A stretch of DNA of 64,000 nucleotides from Streptomyces armeniacus. Its GTDB lineage: Bacteria; Actinomycetota; Actinomycetes; Streptomycetales; Streptomycetaceae. Numbering within the stretch: the stretch's first letter is position 1; each line of letters starts with the position of its first letter. Of this stretch, positions 1 to 7,377 are shown piece by piece. The DNA is taken from positions 1,474,369 through 1,538,368 of the forward strand of contig NZ_CP031320.1 in NCBI RefSeq assembly GCF_003355155.1, written 5' to 3'. A model generated the notes under the pieces. That model was not told where the DNA came from and did not search any database. It saw only the letters and a list, made by a program, of their open reading frames with translations. The position numbers and the translations under genes are program-made.

Positions 1-45
1 CGGCCGGTGTGACCGCTTGCCGTGACCGGCGTGCGCGGAGGGTTG

Positions 46-552
46 TCAGCGCCCGAGCAGCCGGTCCGCGATCTCGGTGATGCGCTCCCGCAGCCCTTCC
101 TGGCTCTTGCCGCCGTGCAGCACTTCCCCGTCGATCACGTACGTCGGGGTGCCCGTCACGCCGATCGCCTTGCCCTCGGCCTGGTCCGCGTCGACGATCA
201 GCAGATGCCGCCCGTCGACCAGCGCGGTGTCCAGCTCCTCGGCGTCCATGCCCACCTCGGCGGCCACCTCGGCCAGCAACGGCTCGCCGCGCGCGCCGAG
301 TTCGCCGCTGCGGGCCAGGACGGCCTCGGTGAACGCCTCGCCCCGCCCCTGCGCGTAGGCCTCCTCGGCCGCCTGCGCCGCCGCGTACGCGTGCCGGTGC
401 TTCTCCAGCGGGAAGTGCCGCAGCCGGATCTCCAGCGCGTCCCCGTACCGCTCACGCAGCGCGTGCAGGTCGCCCACCGCCTGGTGGCAGTCGGGGCACT
501 GGAGCTCGCACCAGAAGTCGAGCACGGGTCGTTCGCCGGGGGAGTCGCTCAT
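46..552 (-). CDS. DsbA-family / thioredoxin-fold oxidoreductase
   Basis: A 168-residue protein with a thioredoxin fold of the DsbA/FrnE (2-hydroxychromene isomerase-like) family. A CPDC active-site motif lies at residues 19-22 after an LDFWCELQ strand, and a cis-proline TGTPTYV segment lies near residue 135. Family members act as thiol-disulfide oxidoreductases. No signal peptide is visible, so this one is probably cytoplasmic. The ATG at 552 was chosen because the family begins just before the first beta strand, although the open frame continues far upstream. It is divergent from the membrane protein gene that follows, with about 97 bp between the starts. The substrate cannot be told. Confidence 0.82.
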   Translation of the reverse strand: MSDSPGERPVLDFWCELQCPDCHQAVGDLHALRERYGDALEIRLRHFPLEKHRHAYAAAQAAEEAYAQGRGEAFTEAVLARSGELGARGEPLLAEVAAEVGMDAEELDTALVDGRHLLIVDADQAEGKAIGVTGTPTYVIDGEVLHGGKSQEGLRERITEIADRLLGR

Positions 553-649
553 GCCGCAAGTCTCCCACCCAGGGATGAGCACCCCCCAGATCCCCCTGAA
601 AATTCGGACGGGCATGGCCCATGACGCCCGTACGGTGCACGATGGATAC

Positions 650-1159
650 ATGCTCATCACGACCGTGTGCGCCGCGCTCTCCGCAGCCGGACTGGCCGTC
701 GCCTTCCTGACGGCATACCGGCGCCGCTTCGTCGCGGCCACCCGTATCGCGGCGTTCGCGCTGCTGCCCGTAGGGCTGGCGATGGCCGGGCTGGTGGAGC
801 TCGGCGGCGAGGTCGGCAAGGCGGTGGGGGACTGGGCCACGGACCTGGTCTTCAAGCCCACGGTGTGGTCCGGCTTCGGCGTGCTCGCCGTGGCCGTCGT
901 GCTGTACGTCATCGCGCGCTTCGCGGCCGGCCGCGCGGGCGCCCAGCAGGGCGCCGCCGGGCCGTCCCGCAAGGAGCGCCGCGCCGCGGCGCGCGCCGAG
1001 CGCGCGCAGGCGTCCGCGCCGGGCGCTTCCGCGCCCTCGCTGGGCCCGGGCAAGAAGGAGGCCGGGAAGCCCGCGGGCGGCTCGGGCGGCTCAGGCGGCG
1101 CCGGCGCGGGGGAGGACTTCAGCGACATCGAAGCCATCCTGAAGAAGCACGGGATCTGA
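650..1159 (+). CDS. small conserved membrane protein, Lys/Ala-rich C-terminus
   Basis: A 169-residue protein with three hydrophobic segments in the first 90 residues (beginning LITTVCAALSAAGLAVAF, then AFALLPVGLAMAG and GVLAVAVVLYVIARF). A charged, Ala/Lys/Gly-rich cytoplasmic tail follows, ending DIEAILKKHGI. I recognise it as a streptomycete conserved protein often mis-titled as cellulose synthase; nothing here supports that enzyme. The ATG at 650 is preferred to the in-frame ATG at 551 because it starts directly at the first membrane segment. The 3' end is duplicated 4.1 kb downstream (see the direct repeat). Function unknown. Confidence 0.75.
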   Translation: MLITTVCAALSAAGLAVAFLTAYRRRFVAATRIAAFALLPVGLAMAGLVELGGEVGKAVGDWATDLVFKPTVWSGFGVLAVAVVLYVIARFAAGRAGAQQGAAGPSRKERRAAARAERAQASAPGASAPSLGPGKKEAGKPAGGSGGSGGAGAGEDFSDIEAILKKHGI

Positions 1160-1175
1160 CGCACCGCGCTCGGAA
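1144..1175. repeat. left copy of 32-bp imperfect direct repeat
   Basis: The 18 bases GAAGCACGGGATCTGACG at 1144-1161 recur exactly at 5259-5276. The following 14 bases match 11 of 14. The copy covers the last codons and stop of the upstream membrane protein gene. Together the copies bracket the lipoprotein and SARP genes. Confidence 0.7.
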
Positions 1176-1202
1176 GCCCCGATCCGATGCCGGATCGGGG
1201 CT
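1175..1202. terminator. hairpin terminator between convergent genes
   Basis: A perfect 12-bp stem (AGCCCCGATCCG paired with CGGATCGGGGCT) with loop ATGC starts 15 nt after the stop of the membrane protein gene. It has no T-run, as is usual in streptomycetes. It lies between convergent genes and could act in both directions. Confidence 0.7.
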
Positions 1203-1273
1203 CGTCGCGTCGCCGTCCGTCCCCGGGGCGCAGCGGACGGAGACAGGCGCGGCTTCTCAGCCGGCCCGGACTC

Positions 1274-1924
1274 TCAGTTGGCCCAGACGACCGGGCTGCT
1301 GCTGTAAGCGTCGCCCTCGTTGAACGAGGCTGCCGTGACGGGCGCGGTCTTCGTGGCGCTGAGCGCGCAGGTCTCGTACGACGCACCCTTGGTGTTGAAG
1401 TCCCGGGGCGCGCTCTCGTTGTCGCACTTGCCCGGGATGTCGCCGATGAGCACGACGCCCGTGGCGCTGCCGCCTTCCAGCACGCCGTCGAGCTTCAGCG
1501 ACGCGTACGACAGGTCGGTGCCGCCGACGTTCTCCACCTTCGTCTTGATGAAGTAGGGCGTCATGCCCTTTGCCTTCGCGCCGAAGCCGGACATGTCGGC
1601 CTCGGTGCCCTTCTCGATCGCCGTGACGGTCACGGCGATGGTGCCCTTCTTCTGGCTCGTGTACTCGAACGGCAGCACGGCCCGGTCGCCGACCTTGACC
1701 TTCGTGCCCGGCGCGGTGACGTCACCTTCGGCCGGGGCACCGTCGTCGCCGCCGTCGGTCGGCGTGCTCTCGCTGCCGGGCTCGGACGAGGCGGGGGCCG
1801 GGGACGACGCCGACGGCGAATCCTTGGCTCCGGTGTCCTCCTTCTCGTCGTCGCTGCCGCAGGCAGAGACCCCGAGCCCCATGGTGACCAGAGCGGCCGT
1901 GAACACGATACGTCCCTTGTGCAC
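1274..1924 (-). CDS. secreted lipoprotein, DUF4352-like Ig-fold domain
   Basis: A 216-residue predicted lipoprotein. The N-terminus (VHKGRIVF...) leads into a hydrophobic stretch and a lipobox VSAC with Cys near residue 21. A Ser/Thr/Pro/Gly/Asp-rich linker follows to about residue 65. A beta-rich C-terminal domain carrying two or more cysteines resembles the DUF4352/telokin-like family. GTG 1924 is the start because it sits 8 nt after a GAGG ribosome-binding site. Upstream in-frame codons would break the signal peptide. It would be anchored on the outer face of the membrane; its ligand is unknown. It lies inside the repeat-flanked patch with the SARP regulator, whose stop is 195 bp upstream on the same strand. 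Confidence 0.78.
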   Translation of the reverse strand: MHKGRIVFTAALVTMGLGVSACGSDDEKEDTGAKDSPSASSPAPASSEPGSESTPTDGGDDGAPAEGDVTAPGTKVKVGDRAVLPFEYTSQKKGTIAVTVTAIEKGTEADMSGFGAKAKGMTPYFIKTKVENVGGTDLSYASLKLDGVLEGGSATGVVLIGDIPGKCDNESAPRDFNTKGASYETCALSATKTAPVTAASFNEGDAYSSSPVVWAN

Positions 1925-1933
1925 TGCTTTTAC

Positions 1934-1949
1934 CTCACTGCTAAGTGAG
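1934..1949 (-). promoter_or_regulatory. inverted repeat overlapping lipoprotein RBS
   Basis: CTCACT-GCTA-AGTGAG is a perfect 6-bp inverted repeat with a 4-base loop. On the mRNA strand its 3' arm includes the GTGAG that forms the Shine-Dalgarno sequence of the lipoprotein gene (start 1924). The stem could limit ribosome access, or as DNA it could be an operator. Either role is inferred. Confidence 0.45.
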
Positions 1950-2118
1950 CTGCGCCGATACGGCAGCTCGAATGTTCGATGCGTCAGGAAATGACGGGCG
2001 ACACAGCCGGACACGCCAGAGCGGCTGGTCAACAGCGCTACGTCGCCGAGGTTCAGAGTGACACACCCCGGAATACGGCGGGCACACGCCGGGAATACGC
2101 CGGGGCTCGGCGCACGGC

Positions 2119-5100
2119 TCAGCGGATCCTGGCTCCCACGGCAGCCGCCTCGTCGGCCAGGTTCCTCGCGGCCGTGTCGTCTCCCGCCGAGGCCCGCAGC
2201 CGGGCGAGCTTCTGCAGCACGCCCGCGAGCAGGTACGGGTAGTCGATACGGCGGGCCACCTCGACCGCCTGTTCCCCCTGCCGGATCGCGGCCTCCAGGT
2301 CAGGGCGCTCGTACAGCCGGAGATCCAGCAGGTCGACGAGCACGCGGGTCTCGAACAGGGGGTCGTGGATGGCGCGCGCGATCTCGGCGCCTTCGAGCAG
2401 CCGGCGGCGCGCGTCGGCGTACTCGCCCCGGGCCAGATGGAGGCAGCCCCAGGCGTGGGCGAGGTAGAACGCGCCCGAGGGCCCGATGTCCCTGGCGTAC
2501 GCGCTCAGTTCCGTGAACGACTCCTCCGCCTCCGCGTGCCGGCCGAGCGCCAGCTGTGCCTGCCCGAGCCAGTAGGTGTCCCGCGCGATCAGGGTCCGGA
2601 TCCCCTGCTTCCGCGCCCCGGCGACGATCTCCGCGAGGACCTCCACCGCCGCTTCCGGCCGCCCCGCCTGCAGGTGAGCGAGGCCGACCTGGGAGTACGC
2701 GTGGAGCGCCGCGGCGGCCTGCCCGCTCGCGTTGAGCCGCTCGTACGCCTCGCTGCCCGCCGTGATCGCCTCGGTCAGATGTCCGTTGGGCACGAGGAAG
2801 AAGGGCGCGTTGCTCAGCGCCTCCAGATAGCCCCGCCGGTCCCCGATCCGCTCGAACAGGCCCATGGCCTCGGTGTTGCACTCTTCGGCCGGGCCGTACT
2901 GGCGCCGGGTGTAGCGCAGTCCGGCCATCGAGATGAGCAGTCTGGCCCGGCCCCGCATGTTGCCCGCGTCCTTGGCCAGGCGCATCGCCGTCTCGTAGCA
3001 CTCCTGCCAGTCGTCGAAGTACCGCTCCGTCTCGAACAGCGTGTGCCCGCCCACGGCCAGCTCCCAGCAGAGCTCGTCCCTGCCCAGCTCCGCGGCCTGC
3101 CGCACACCTGTCACCAGCGGGACGCGCTCCGCGTCCAGCAGCGCCATCAGCGGTGCGGAAGGCGGCACGCTCGCCTCCACCCGCTCCGGCCGCCACCGGG
3201 CGGCGTCCCGCTGGAACATGTTCTGCCCCATGTGGTCGCGGTCGGCGATGTCCGTGAGGGCCAGGAGGGCGCTGAGAACGCGTTCGACGGCCTCGTTCCG
3301 GTCCCGCACCGGCTCGTCCAGCTCCGCGCGCTCCCTCGCGTAGGCGCGGATCAGGTCGTGGAAGCCGTAGCGTGCCTGCCCGTTCGTGGTTCCGGTGACG
3401 TCGAGCAGATGGACGTCGACCAGATCGTCGAGGAGTTCCTGGGCCTCGCGCAGATCCGTGTCGACCGCGGCCGCCGCCGCCCAGAGCGGGAAGTCGGGCG
3501 CCTCCAGCAGCCCGAGGAGCCGGAACAGCCGCTGTGCCTCGGGCCGCAGCCCTTCGTAGCTCAGCCCGAAACTGGCCCGTACCTCGAGATCGCGGTAGCG
3601 GAGCGCGTCCAGCCGGTGCTGTTCGTCCGCCAGCCGCGCCACGAGGTCCCCCACGCGCCAGTGCGGCCGTGACACCAGAAGCGACCCGACGATGCGCAGC
3701 GCGAGCGGCAGCCGCGCACAGAGCCGTACCAGATCGGCCAGCTCCGCCGGGGCGGCCGAGGCCAGCCGGTCGCCTGTGCAGTTGCGCAGCATGGCCCGAC
3801 CGTCGGCCTCGGACATCTCGCGTAGCTCGACCCGGTGCGCGCCGCCGAGACCGCCCAGCCGTACGCGGCCGGTGACGATCACTCCGCACGTGCCGCTGGC
3901 GGGCATCAGGGGAGCGAGCTGCTCCTCGTCGTACGCGTCGTCGAGCACCACCAGGATCCGGCGCTCCGCGAGCATGCCGCGGTAGAGATCCGTACGCTCC
4001 TCCGGATCGTCCGGCACAGCGGTGGCGGGCACCCCCAGCGCACGCAGGAAGCGGCCGAGCACGGCGACCGGGTCCACCGGCTGGGTACGCGCGCCGTCCA
4101 GCACCGCGAACAGCTGTCCGTCGGGATACGCGGCTCTGAGACGGTGCGCGGCCTGCACCGCGAGCGCGGTCTTGCCGGTCCCTCCGGGGCCGGAGATCGT
4201 CATCACCGCGGCCGGCTCGTCGGCGGCGCGGTCCTTGCGCAGCACCGCGTCGACCTCCTCGAGCTCCGCACGCTGGCCGCTGAAGTCGCCGAGCGTCGGA
4301 GGCAGCATCCGGGCGCTGTTGACGCTCTGGTGCTCGCGCTCCGCGTCCGCGACCGCCGCACCCGGCACGGGGCCGTCGGGGTTCTCGGGACTCTCGGGGC
4401 CCTCGGTGAGGATGGTCTGGTGCAGGTCCCGCAGCTTCTGTCCGGGCTCCAGACCGGTCTCCTCGGCCAGGATGTCGCGGACCTGGCGGTAGGACTGCAG
4501 CGCGTCCGCCCGACGGCCGCAGCGGTACAGCGCGAGCATGAGCTGCGCCCACATCCGCTCGCGGAACGGGTGCTCCATCGTCAACGCGGTCAGCTCGCCG
4601 AGAAGCTCGCCGTGCCGGCCGAGCCGGAGGTCGACGTCGATCCGCTCCTCGAGTGCGCCGAGCCGCAGCTCGTCGAGGCGGGCGGCCTCCGAGGTCAGGG
4701 CCGGGACGTCGGCGATCCCGGCGAACGCGGGTCCCCGCCAGAGGCCCAGCGCCTCGTCGAAGAGCCGCCGCGACCGTTCGGGATCACCGGCCGCCAGCGC
4801 CGCCCGGGCCGAGCCCGCCAGATCCTCGAAACGCGCCGCGTCCAGCTCGTCCCGGCCGGCGCGCAGCAGATACCCCTGGCCCTGCCTGGTGATGCGCTCC
4901 GCGTCCCCGAGGTGCTGCCGCAGCCGGTGGACGTAGGTCTGCACGTTCTTGGCGGCGCTCTTGGGCTGCGCCTCGCCCCAGATCGCCTCGGCCAGCGCGT
5001 CATCGGTGACCGGCCGGCCCTGCCGGCACAGCAGGACCGCCAGCAGCACGCGTCCTTTCGGTGTGCCCAGCTCCAGCGGTACGCCGGCCCGCCACACGGT

Positions 5101-5127
5101 CAGTGGGCCCAGTACGCCGAAGTCCAC
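2119..5127 (-). CDS. AfsR/SARP-type transcriptional regulator with STAND ATPase and TPRs
   Basis: A regulator of about 1002 residues. The order is an N-terminal OmpR-like winged helix (VDFGVLGPLTVWRAGVPLEL), a BTAD helical domain to about 245, and an NB-ARC/STAND ATPase. The ATPase shows Walker A GPGGTGKTALAV near 310, Walker B ILVVLDD near 392, and an ARLPLALRIVGSLL helix. A long TPR-rich C-terminus follows. This is the AfsR architecture; such proteins activate secondary-metabolite or developmental genes, often under kinase control. GTG 5127 matches the usual SARP start, with GGGTGG upstream. The open frame continues to 5382 but lacks homology there. Whether it is AfsR itself or a paralogue cannot be decided. 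No afsK or typical afsS is adjacent, so I treat it as a cluster-less SARP. Confidence 0.88.
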   Translation of the reverse strand: MDFGVLGPLTVWRAGVPLELGTPKGRVLLAVLLCRQGRPVTDDALAEAIWGEAQPKSAAKNVQTYVHRLRQHLGDAERITRQGQGYLLRAGRDELDAARFEDLAGSARAALAAGDPERSRRLFDEALGLWRGPAFAGIADVPALTSEAARLDELRLGALEERIDVDLRLGRHGELLGELTALTMEHPFRERMWAQLMLALYRCGRRADALQSYRQVRDILAEETGLEPGQKLRDLHQTILTEGPESPENPDGPVPGAAVADAEREHQSVNSARMLPPTLGDFSGQRAELEEVDAVLRKDRAADEPAAVMTISGPGGTGKTALAVQAAHRLRAAYPDGQLFAVLDGARTQPVDPVAVLGRFLRALGVPATAVPDDPEERTDLYRGMLAERRILVVLDDAYDEEQLAPLMPASGTCGVIVTGRVRLGGLGGAHRVELREMSEADGRAMLRNCTGDRLASAAPAELADLVRLCARLPLALRIVGSLLVSRPHWRVGDLVARLADEQHRLDALRYRDLEVRASFGLSYEGLRPEAQRLFRLLGLLEAPDFPLWAAAAAVDTDLREAQELLDDLVDVHLLDVTGTTNGQARYGFHDLIRAYARERAELDEPVRDRNEAVERVLSALLALTDIADRDHMGQNMFQRDAARWRPERVEASVPPSAPLMALLDAERVPLVTGVRQAAELGRDELCWELAVGGHTLFETERYFDDWQECYETAMRLAKDAGNMRGRARLLISMAGLRYTRRQYGPAEECNTEAMGLFERIGDRRGYLEALSNAPFFLVPNGHLTEAITAGSEAYERLNASGQAAAALHAYSQVGLAHLQAGRPEAAVEVLAEIVAGARKQGIRTLIARDTYWLGQAQLALGRHAEAEESFTELSAYARDIGPSGAFYLAHAWGCLHLARGEYADARRRLLEGAEIARAIHDPLFETRVLVDLLDLRLYERPDLEAAIRQGEQAVEVARRIDYPYLLAGVLQKLARLRASAGDDTAARNLADEAAAVGARIR

Positions 5128-5166
5128 AACCACCCACCCACCCTTTCGACGGCAACTGTAACGGCC

Positions 5167-5199
5167 GCCGGCCCGTCGCCGGCCCGTCGCCGGCCCGCC
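5167..5199. promoter_or_regulatory. triple 11-bp tandem repeat upstream of SARP gene (candidate SARP operator)
   Basis: GCCGGCCCGTC occurs twice in direct succession, followed by a third copy with one T-to-C change. The repeat lies 40-72 bp upstream of the regulator start. SARP proteins are known to bind heptamer direct repeats spaced by 11 bp, one helical turn, so this has the right geometry for autoregulation. The specific heptamer (for example GCCCGTC) is inferred. Confidence 0.45.
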
Positions 5200-5217
5200 G
5201 GAGACGGCCCCGGCACC

Positions 5218-5274
5218 ATGATCAACTCGACGGCAGCGGCCGTCGGCGCGGGCCTCGTGAAGCACGGGATCTGA
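5218..5274 (+). CDS. possible 18-residue small ORF ending KHGI
   Basis: ATG to TGA encodes MINSTAAAVGAGLVKHGI. A GGAGAC element lies about 13 nt upstream, a long spacing. Its last four codons and stop fall in the right copy of the direct repeat, so the KHGI end is shared with the membrane protein ending at 1159. It may be a remnant of duplicated DNA rather than a translated peptide. Confidence 0.2.
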   Translation: MINSTAAAVGAGLVKHGI

Positions 5275-5290
5275 CGAACTGCGCTGGGAA
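5259..5290. repeat. right copy of 32-bp imperfect direct repeat
   Basis: Partner of 1144-1175: 18 identical bases, then 11 of 14. It ends 33 bp before the next small gene's possible GTG start and lacks the hairpin that follows the left copy. Confidence 0.7.
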
Positions 5291-5343
5291 AACGGGCGTG
5301 TTGAGCACCGCCCGGCGGGGGAGTGCGCGATCATCACCGCGAG

Positions 5344-5523
5344 ATGCCGCACACCACGCAGGACCGCACCGCCGGGTTCCAAGAAGCGCCCCCCGACACG
5401 CCCCTCAGCACCGAGAACCGGGGGTGTCTCTACGCACTCTCCCAGCCGCCGCTGATGTTCTTCCTCGCCTTCATCGGCGCCCTGCTGGCGATCACCGGCT
5501 TCTACGATCTGTTCCTGCTCTGA
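5344..5523 (+). CDS. small single-pass membrane protein
   Basis: A 59-residue protein with a polar N-terminus (MPHTTQDRTAGFQEAPPDTP) and one strong hydrophobic segment at residues 37-59 (starting LMFFLAFIGALLAITGF) that runs to the C-terminus. An in-frame GTG at 5323 would add seven residues. Neither start has a well-spaced ribosome-binding site; GGGGGA abuts the GTG. I recognise this type as a small conserved streptomycete membrane protein of unknown role. It is divergent from the SARP gene and could be under the same control region. Confidence 0.5.
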   Translation: MPHTTQDRTAGFQEAPPDTPLSTENRGCLYALSQPPLMFFLAFIGALLAITGFYDLFLL

Positions 5524-5529
5524 CGCGGC

Positions 5530-6096
5530 TCAGCCGGGGGTGTCCGCGGACTCCCGCTGGCGCGCCCGGTACGCCGCCACGTGCAGCCGGTTCCCGCAGG
5601 TGCGGCTGTCGCAGTAGCGGCGCGAACGGTTCCGGGAGAGGTCGATGAACGCCCGCGGGCAGTCCGGCGCCTCGCAGCGCCGCAGCCGGTCCTGCTCGCC
5701 CGCGACGATGATGAACGCCAGCGCCATCCCGCCGTCCGCGGCGAGATGGCGCGCGACGGACGCGCCGGGCGCGAAGTAGTGGACGTGCCAGTCGTAGCCG
5801 TCGTGGTTGGTGAGCTGGGGCGTGGTGCCCGCCTCCGCCACGAGCCCGTTCACGAGCTCCGAGGCGGTACGCGCGTCCGGCGCAGCGAAGATCTGCGCGA
5901 ACCGCTCCCGTACGGACCGAACGGCCGCCACGTCGCTCTCGGTGAGTTCCCCGACCCCGCTCAGATTGTTGCGCTGCACGTAGTCGCGGAGGTCGGCGAC
6001 GGTGGCGAGGCCGTCCGGTGTGTCACCGTCGGGCGCGGTGTTCAGCAGATCGACCACATCGTCGAGTGCGCACTGGGTGTCGTGATTGATCTGCAC
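5530..6096 (-). CDS. CGNR zinc-finger (ABATE-domain) protein
   Basis: A 188-residue protein with an N-terminal helical ABATE region and a C-terminal CGNR zinc finger. The finger shows CEAPDC, then SRNRSRRYCDSRTCGNR at about residues 157-173, which supplies four cysteines and the signature CGNR. Proteins of this family are thought to be DNA-binding regulators found widely in actinobacteria; targets are unknown. GTG 6096 has an AGGAG site 6 nt upstream. It converges with the small membrane protein gene, ending 6 bp from it. Confidence 0.8.
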   Translation of the reverse strand: MQINHDTQCALDDVVDLLNTAPDGDTPDGLATVADLRDYVQRNNLSGVGELTESDVAAVRSVRERFAQIFAAPDARTASELVNGLVAEAGTTPQLTNHDGYDWHVHYFAPGASVARHLAADGGMALAFIIVAGEQDRLRRCEAPDCPRAFIDLSRNRSRRYCDSRTCGNRLHVAAYRARQRESADTPG

Positions 6097-6156
6097 CGTC
6101 GCTCCTGGCCGTTGCGGGTCCGATGGCCAACGAGCCTAGCCGCTCCCGCACGCGGC

Positions 6157-6193
6157 GGCGCCGCCACCGCAAGTAACGTGCGGTGGCGGCGCC
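6157..6193. terminator. long GC hairpin downstream of ssgB
   Basis: A perfect 14-bp stem (GGCGCCGCCACCGC with GCGGTGGCGGCGCC) and a 9-base loop AAGTAACGT, about 70 bp after the ssgB stop. The flanks extend the pairing by a few bases. It probably stops ssgB transcription before the CGNR gene. Confidence 0.75.
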
Positions 6194-6265
6194 GTCATGG
6201 GCCGTATACGGCCACCGGTCCCAGCCGTCGCCCCGAGTCGGACGGCTGTCGCGGACCGGGGGATC

Positions 6266-6679
6266 TCAGCTCTCCGCGAGGATGTGCGAGAGCTCGGTGT
6301 CCAGGTCGAAGTGGCGGTGCTCGGTGCCGGGCGGTACGGCGGCGTCGGTCCGTTTCAGGAAGGATTCGAGTGCCCGCGCGGGGGCTTCGAGCAGGGCCTC
6401 GCCCTCCGGGGAGCTGAGGGCGATACAGACGACTCCCTGACCGTGGCTGCGGGACGGCCAGACCCGGACGTCGCCCGTGCCGGTGGGCCGGTGCAGACCC
6501 TCCGCCAGGAGATCGCGGGCGAAGACCCACTCGACGGTCTCCTCGGCACCGGTGTGGAAGGTGGCATGCACGGCATAGGGGTCGGCCGTGTCATACCGCA
6601 GGCCCGCGGGTACAGGCAGTGAGGACTCGCTCGAAACAACGAGGCGCAGGTGCAGCTCGCAGCTGACCGTGGTGTTCAT
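6266..6679 (-). CDS. ssgB: SsgB, sporulation-specific cell division protein
   Basis: A 137-residue SsgA-like protein. The N-terminus MNTTVSCELHLRLVVSSESS and the segment YAVHATFHTGAEETVEWVFA match the near-invariant SsgB of streptomycetes at essentially every position I recall. SsgB marks future septum sites in aerial hyphae and recruits FtsZ, with SsgA. ATG 6679 gives exactly the family length. The visible Shine-Dalgarno is weak (AAAGG about 15 nt upstream). It is divergent from the PGPGW gene. SsgB is a reliable marker of morphologically complex actinomycetes, which fixes the taxonomic placement. Confidence 0.96.
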   Translation of the reverse strand: MNTTVSCELHLRLVVSSESSLPVPAGLRYDTADPYAVHATFHTGAEETVEWVFARDLLAEGLHRPTGTGDVRVWPSRSHGQGVVCIALSSPEGEALLEAPARALESFLKRTDAAVPPGTEHRHFDLDTELSHILAES

Positions 6680-6870
6680 AAGCGCCAGGGCCTTTCGCTC
6701 AGTGTGCGCTCGGGGATTCGCACGTCGGCGAAATCGACATGCCACCTACCGGCCGGTTGTAAACCCCTCTGACCGATTTGTGAAGGTTCGGGTCGTTCGT
6801 ATGGCCTAGGTGTATTTTTTGTCGTACGGCCAGGCGAGTGACGCAAACACGGTCCGGTAAGTTTGCCGCC

Positions 6871-7191
6871 ATGGATGCGCAGACTGACGCGAAGGACGAA
6901 GAGCGCCCGCTCGGTTCGCGGGCGCCGCAGTTCGTGCGGGCCTACCGGCCCTTGCACATGAGCTGGCAGGTGGGGGTCTTCCTGGTCGGTCTCGCGATCG
7001 TGGTCACCGGCGTCATCCTGCTCCCGCTGCCGGGACCGGGGTGGCTGATCATCTTCGCGGGCATGGCTGTCTGGGCCACCGAGTTCGTCTGGGCCCAGCT
7101 CGTGATGCGCTGGACCAAGAAGAAGCTCGCCGTGGGCACCGCCTGGTGGAAGCGGCGCCGAGCGGAACGGGCCGGGCGGAAGCGGACATGA
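6871..7191 (+). CDS. PGPGW transmembrane protein (TIGR02611-type)
   Basis: A 106-residue protein from ATG 6871; GTG 6838 would give 117 and has AGG close upstream, so the start is uncertain. Two membrane helices (VGVFLVGLAIVVTGVILL and WLIIFAGMAVWATEFVW) surround the signature LPLPGPGW. A basic tail follows (WWKRRRAERAGRKRT). The family is widespread in actinobacteria and has no established function. It is divergent from ssgB with a roughly 190-bp shared upstream region holding an AT-rich patch, unusual for this genome. Confidence 0.75.
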   Translation: MDAQTDAKDEERPLGSRAPQFVRAYRPLHMSWQVGVFLVGLAIVVTGVILLPLPGPGWLIIFAGMAVWATEFVWAQLVMRWTKKKLAVGTAWWKRRRAERAGRKRT

Positions 7192-7228
7192 GCACCCGCT
7201 GACATGGGGTAATGTGATCGCCACGCGC

Positions 7229-7300
7229 GGGCGATTAGCTCAGTGGAAGAGCGCTTCGTTCACACCGAAGAGGTCACTGGTTCGAACCCAGTATCGCCCA
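7229..7300 (+). tRNA. tRNA-Val (anticodon CAC), copy 1
   Basis: A 72-nt cloverleaf. The acceptor is GGGCGAT with ATCGCCC, the D arm GCTC...GAGC, and the anticodon stem CTTCG/CGAAG with loop TTCACAC (anticodon CAC at the centre). The T arm is ACTGG-TTCGAAC-CCAGT. The discriminator is A and CCA is not encoded (the genome reads ACCG). It reads the GUG valine codon, frequent in this GC-rich genome. Confidence 0.97.
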
Positions 7301-7377
7301 CCGACGGACCGGCGCCGGAATGCCCAAGAGGCTTCCGGCCCGGTCCTCCGCGTATCCGGCGGCATCCGGGAGCACTC

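Noticed and set aside
552..1386. Upstream extension of the DsbA-like frame to 1386
   Set aside because: The extra N-terminus is Arg/Ser/Pro-rich and overlaps the membrane protein gene on the other strand; the family starts at 552.
2365..5274. Long plus-strand open frames opposite the SARP gene
   Set aside because: Arg/Pro/Val-rich shadows in another frame, with no domain motif or plausible ribosome-binding site.
6836..6850. Half match to a BldD box upstream of the PGPGW gene
   Set aside because: GTGACGCAAACAC fits only the left half of the consensus; the right half fails at every fixed position.
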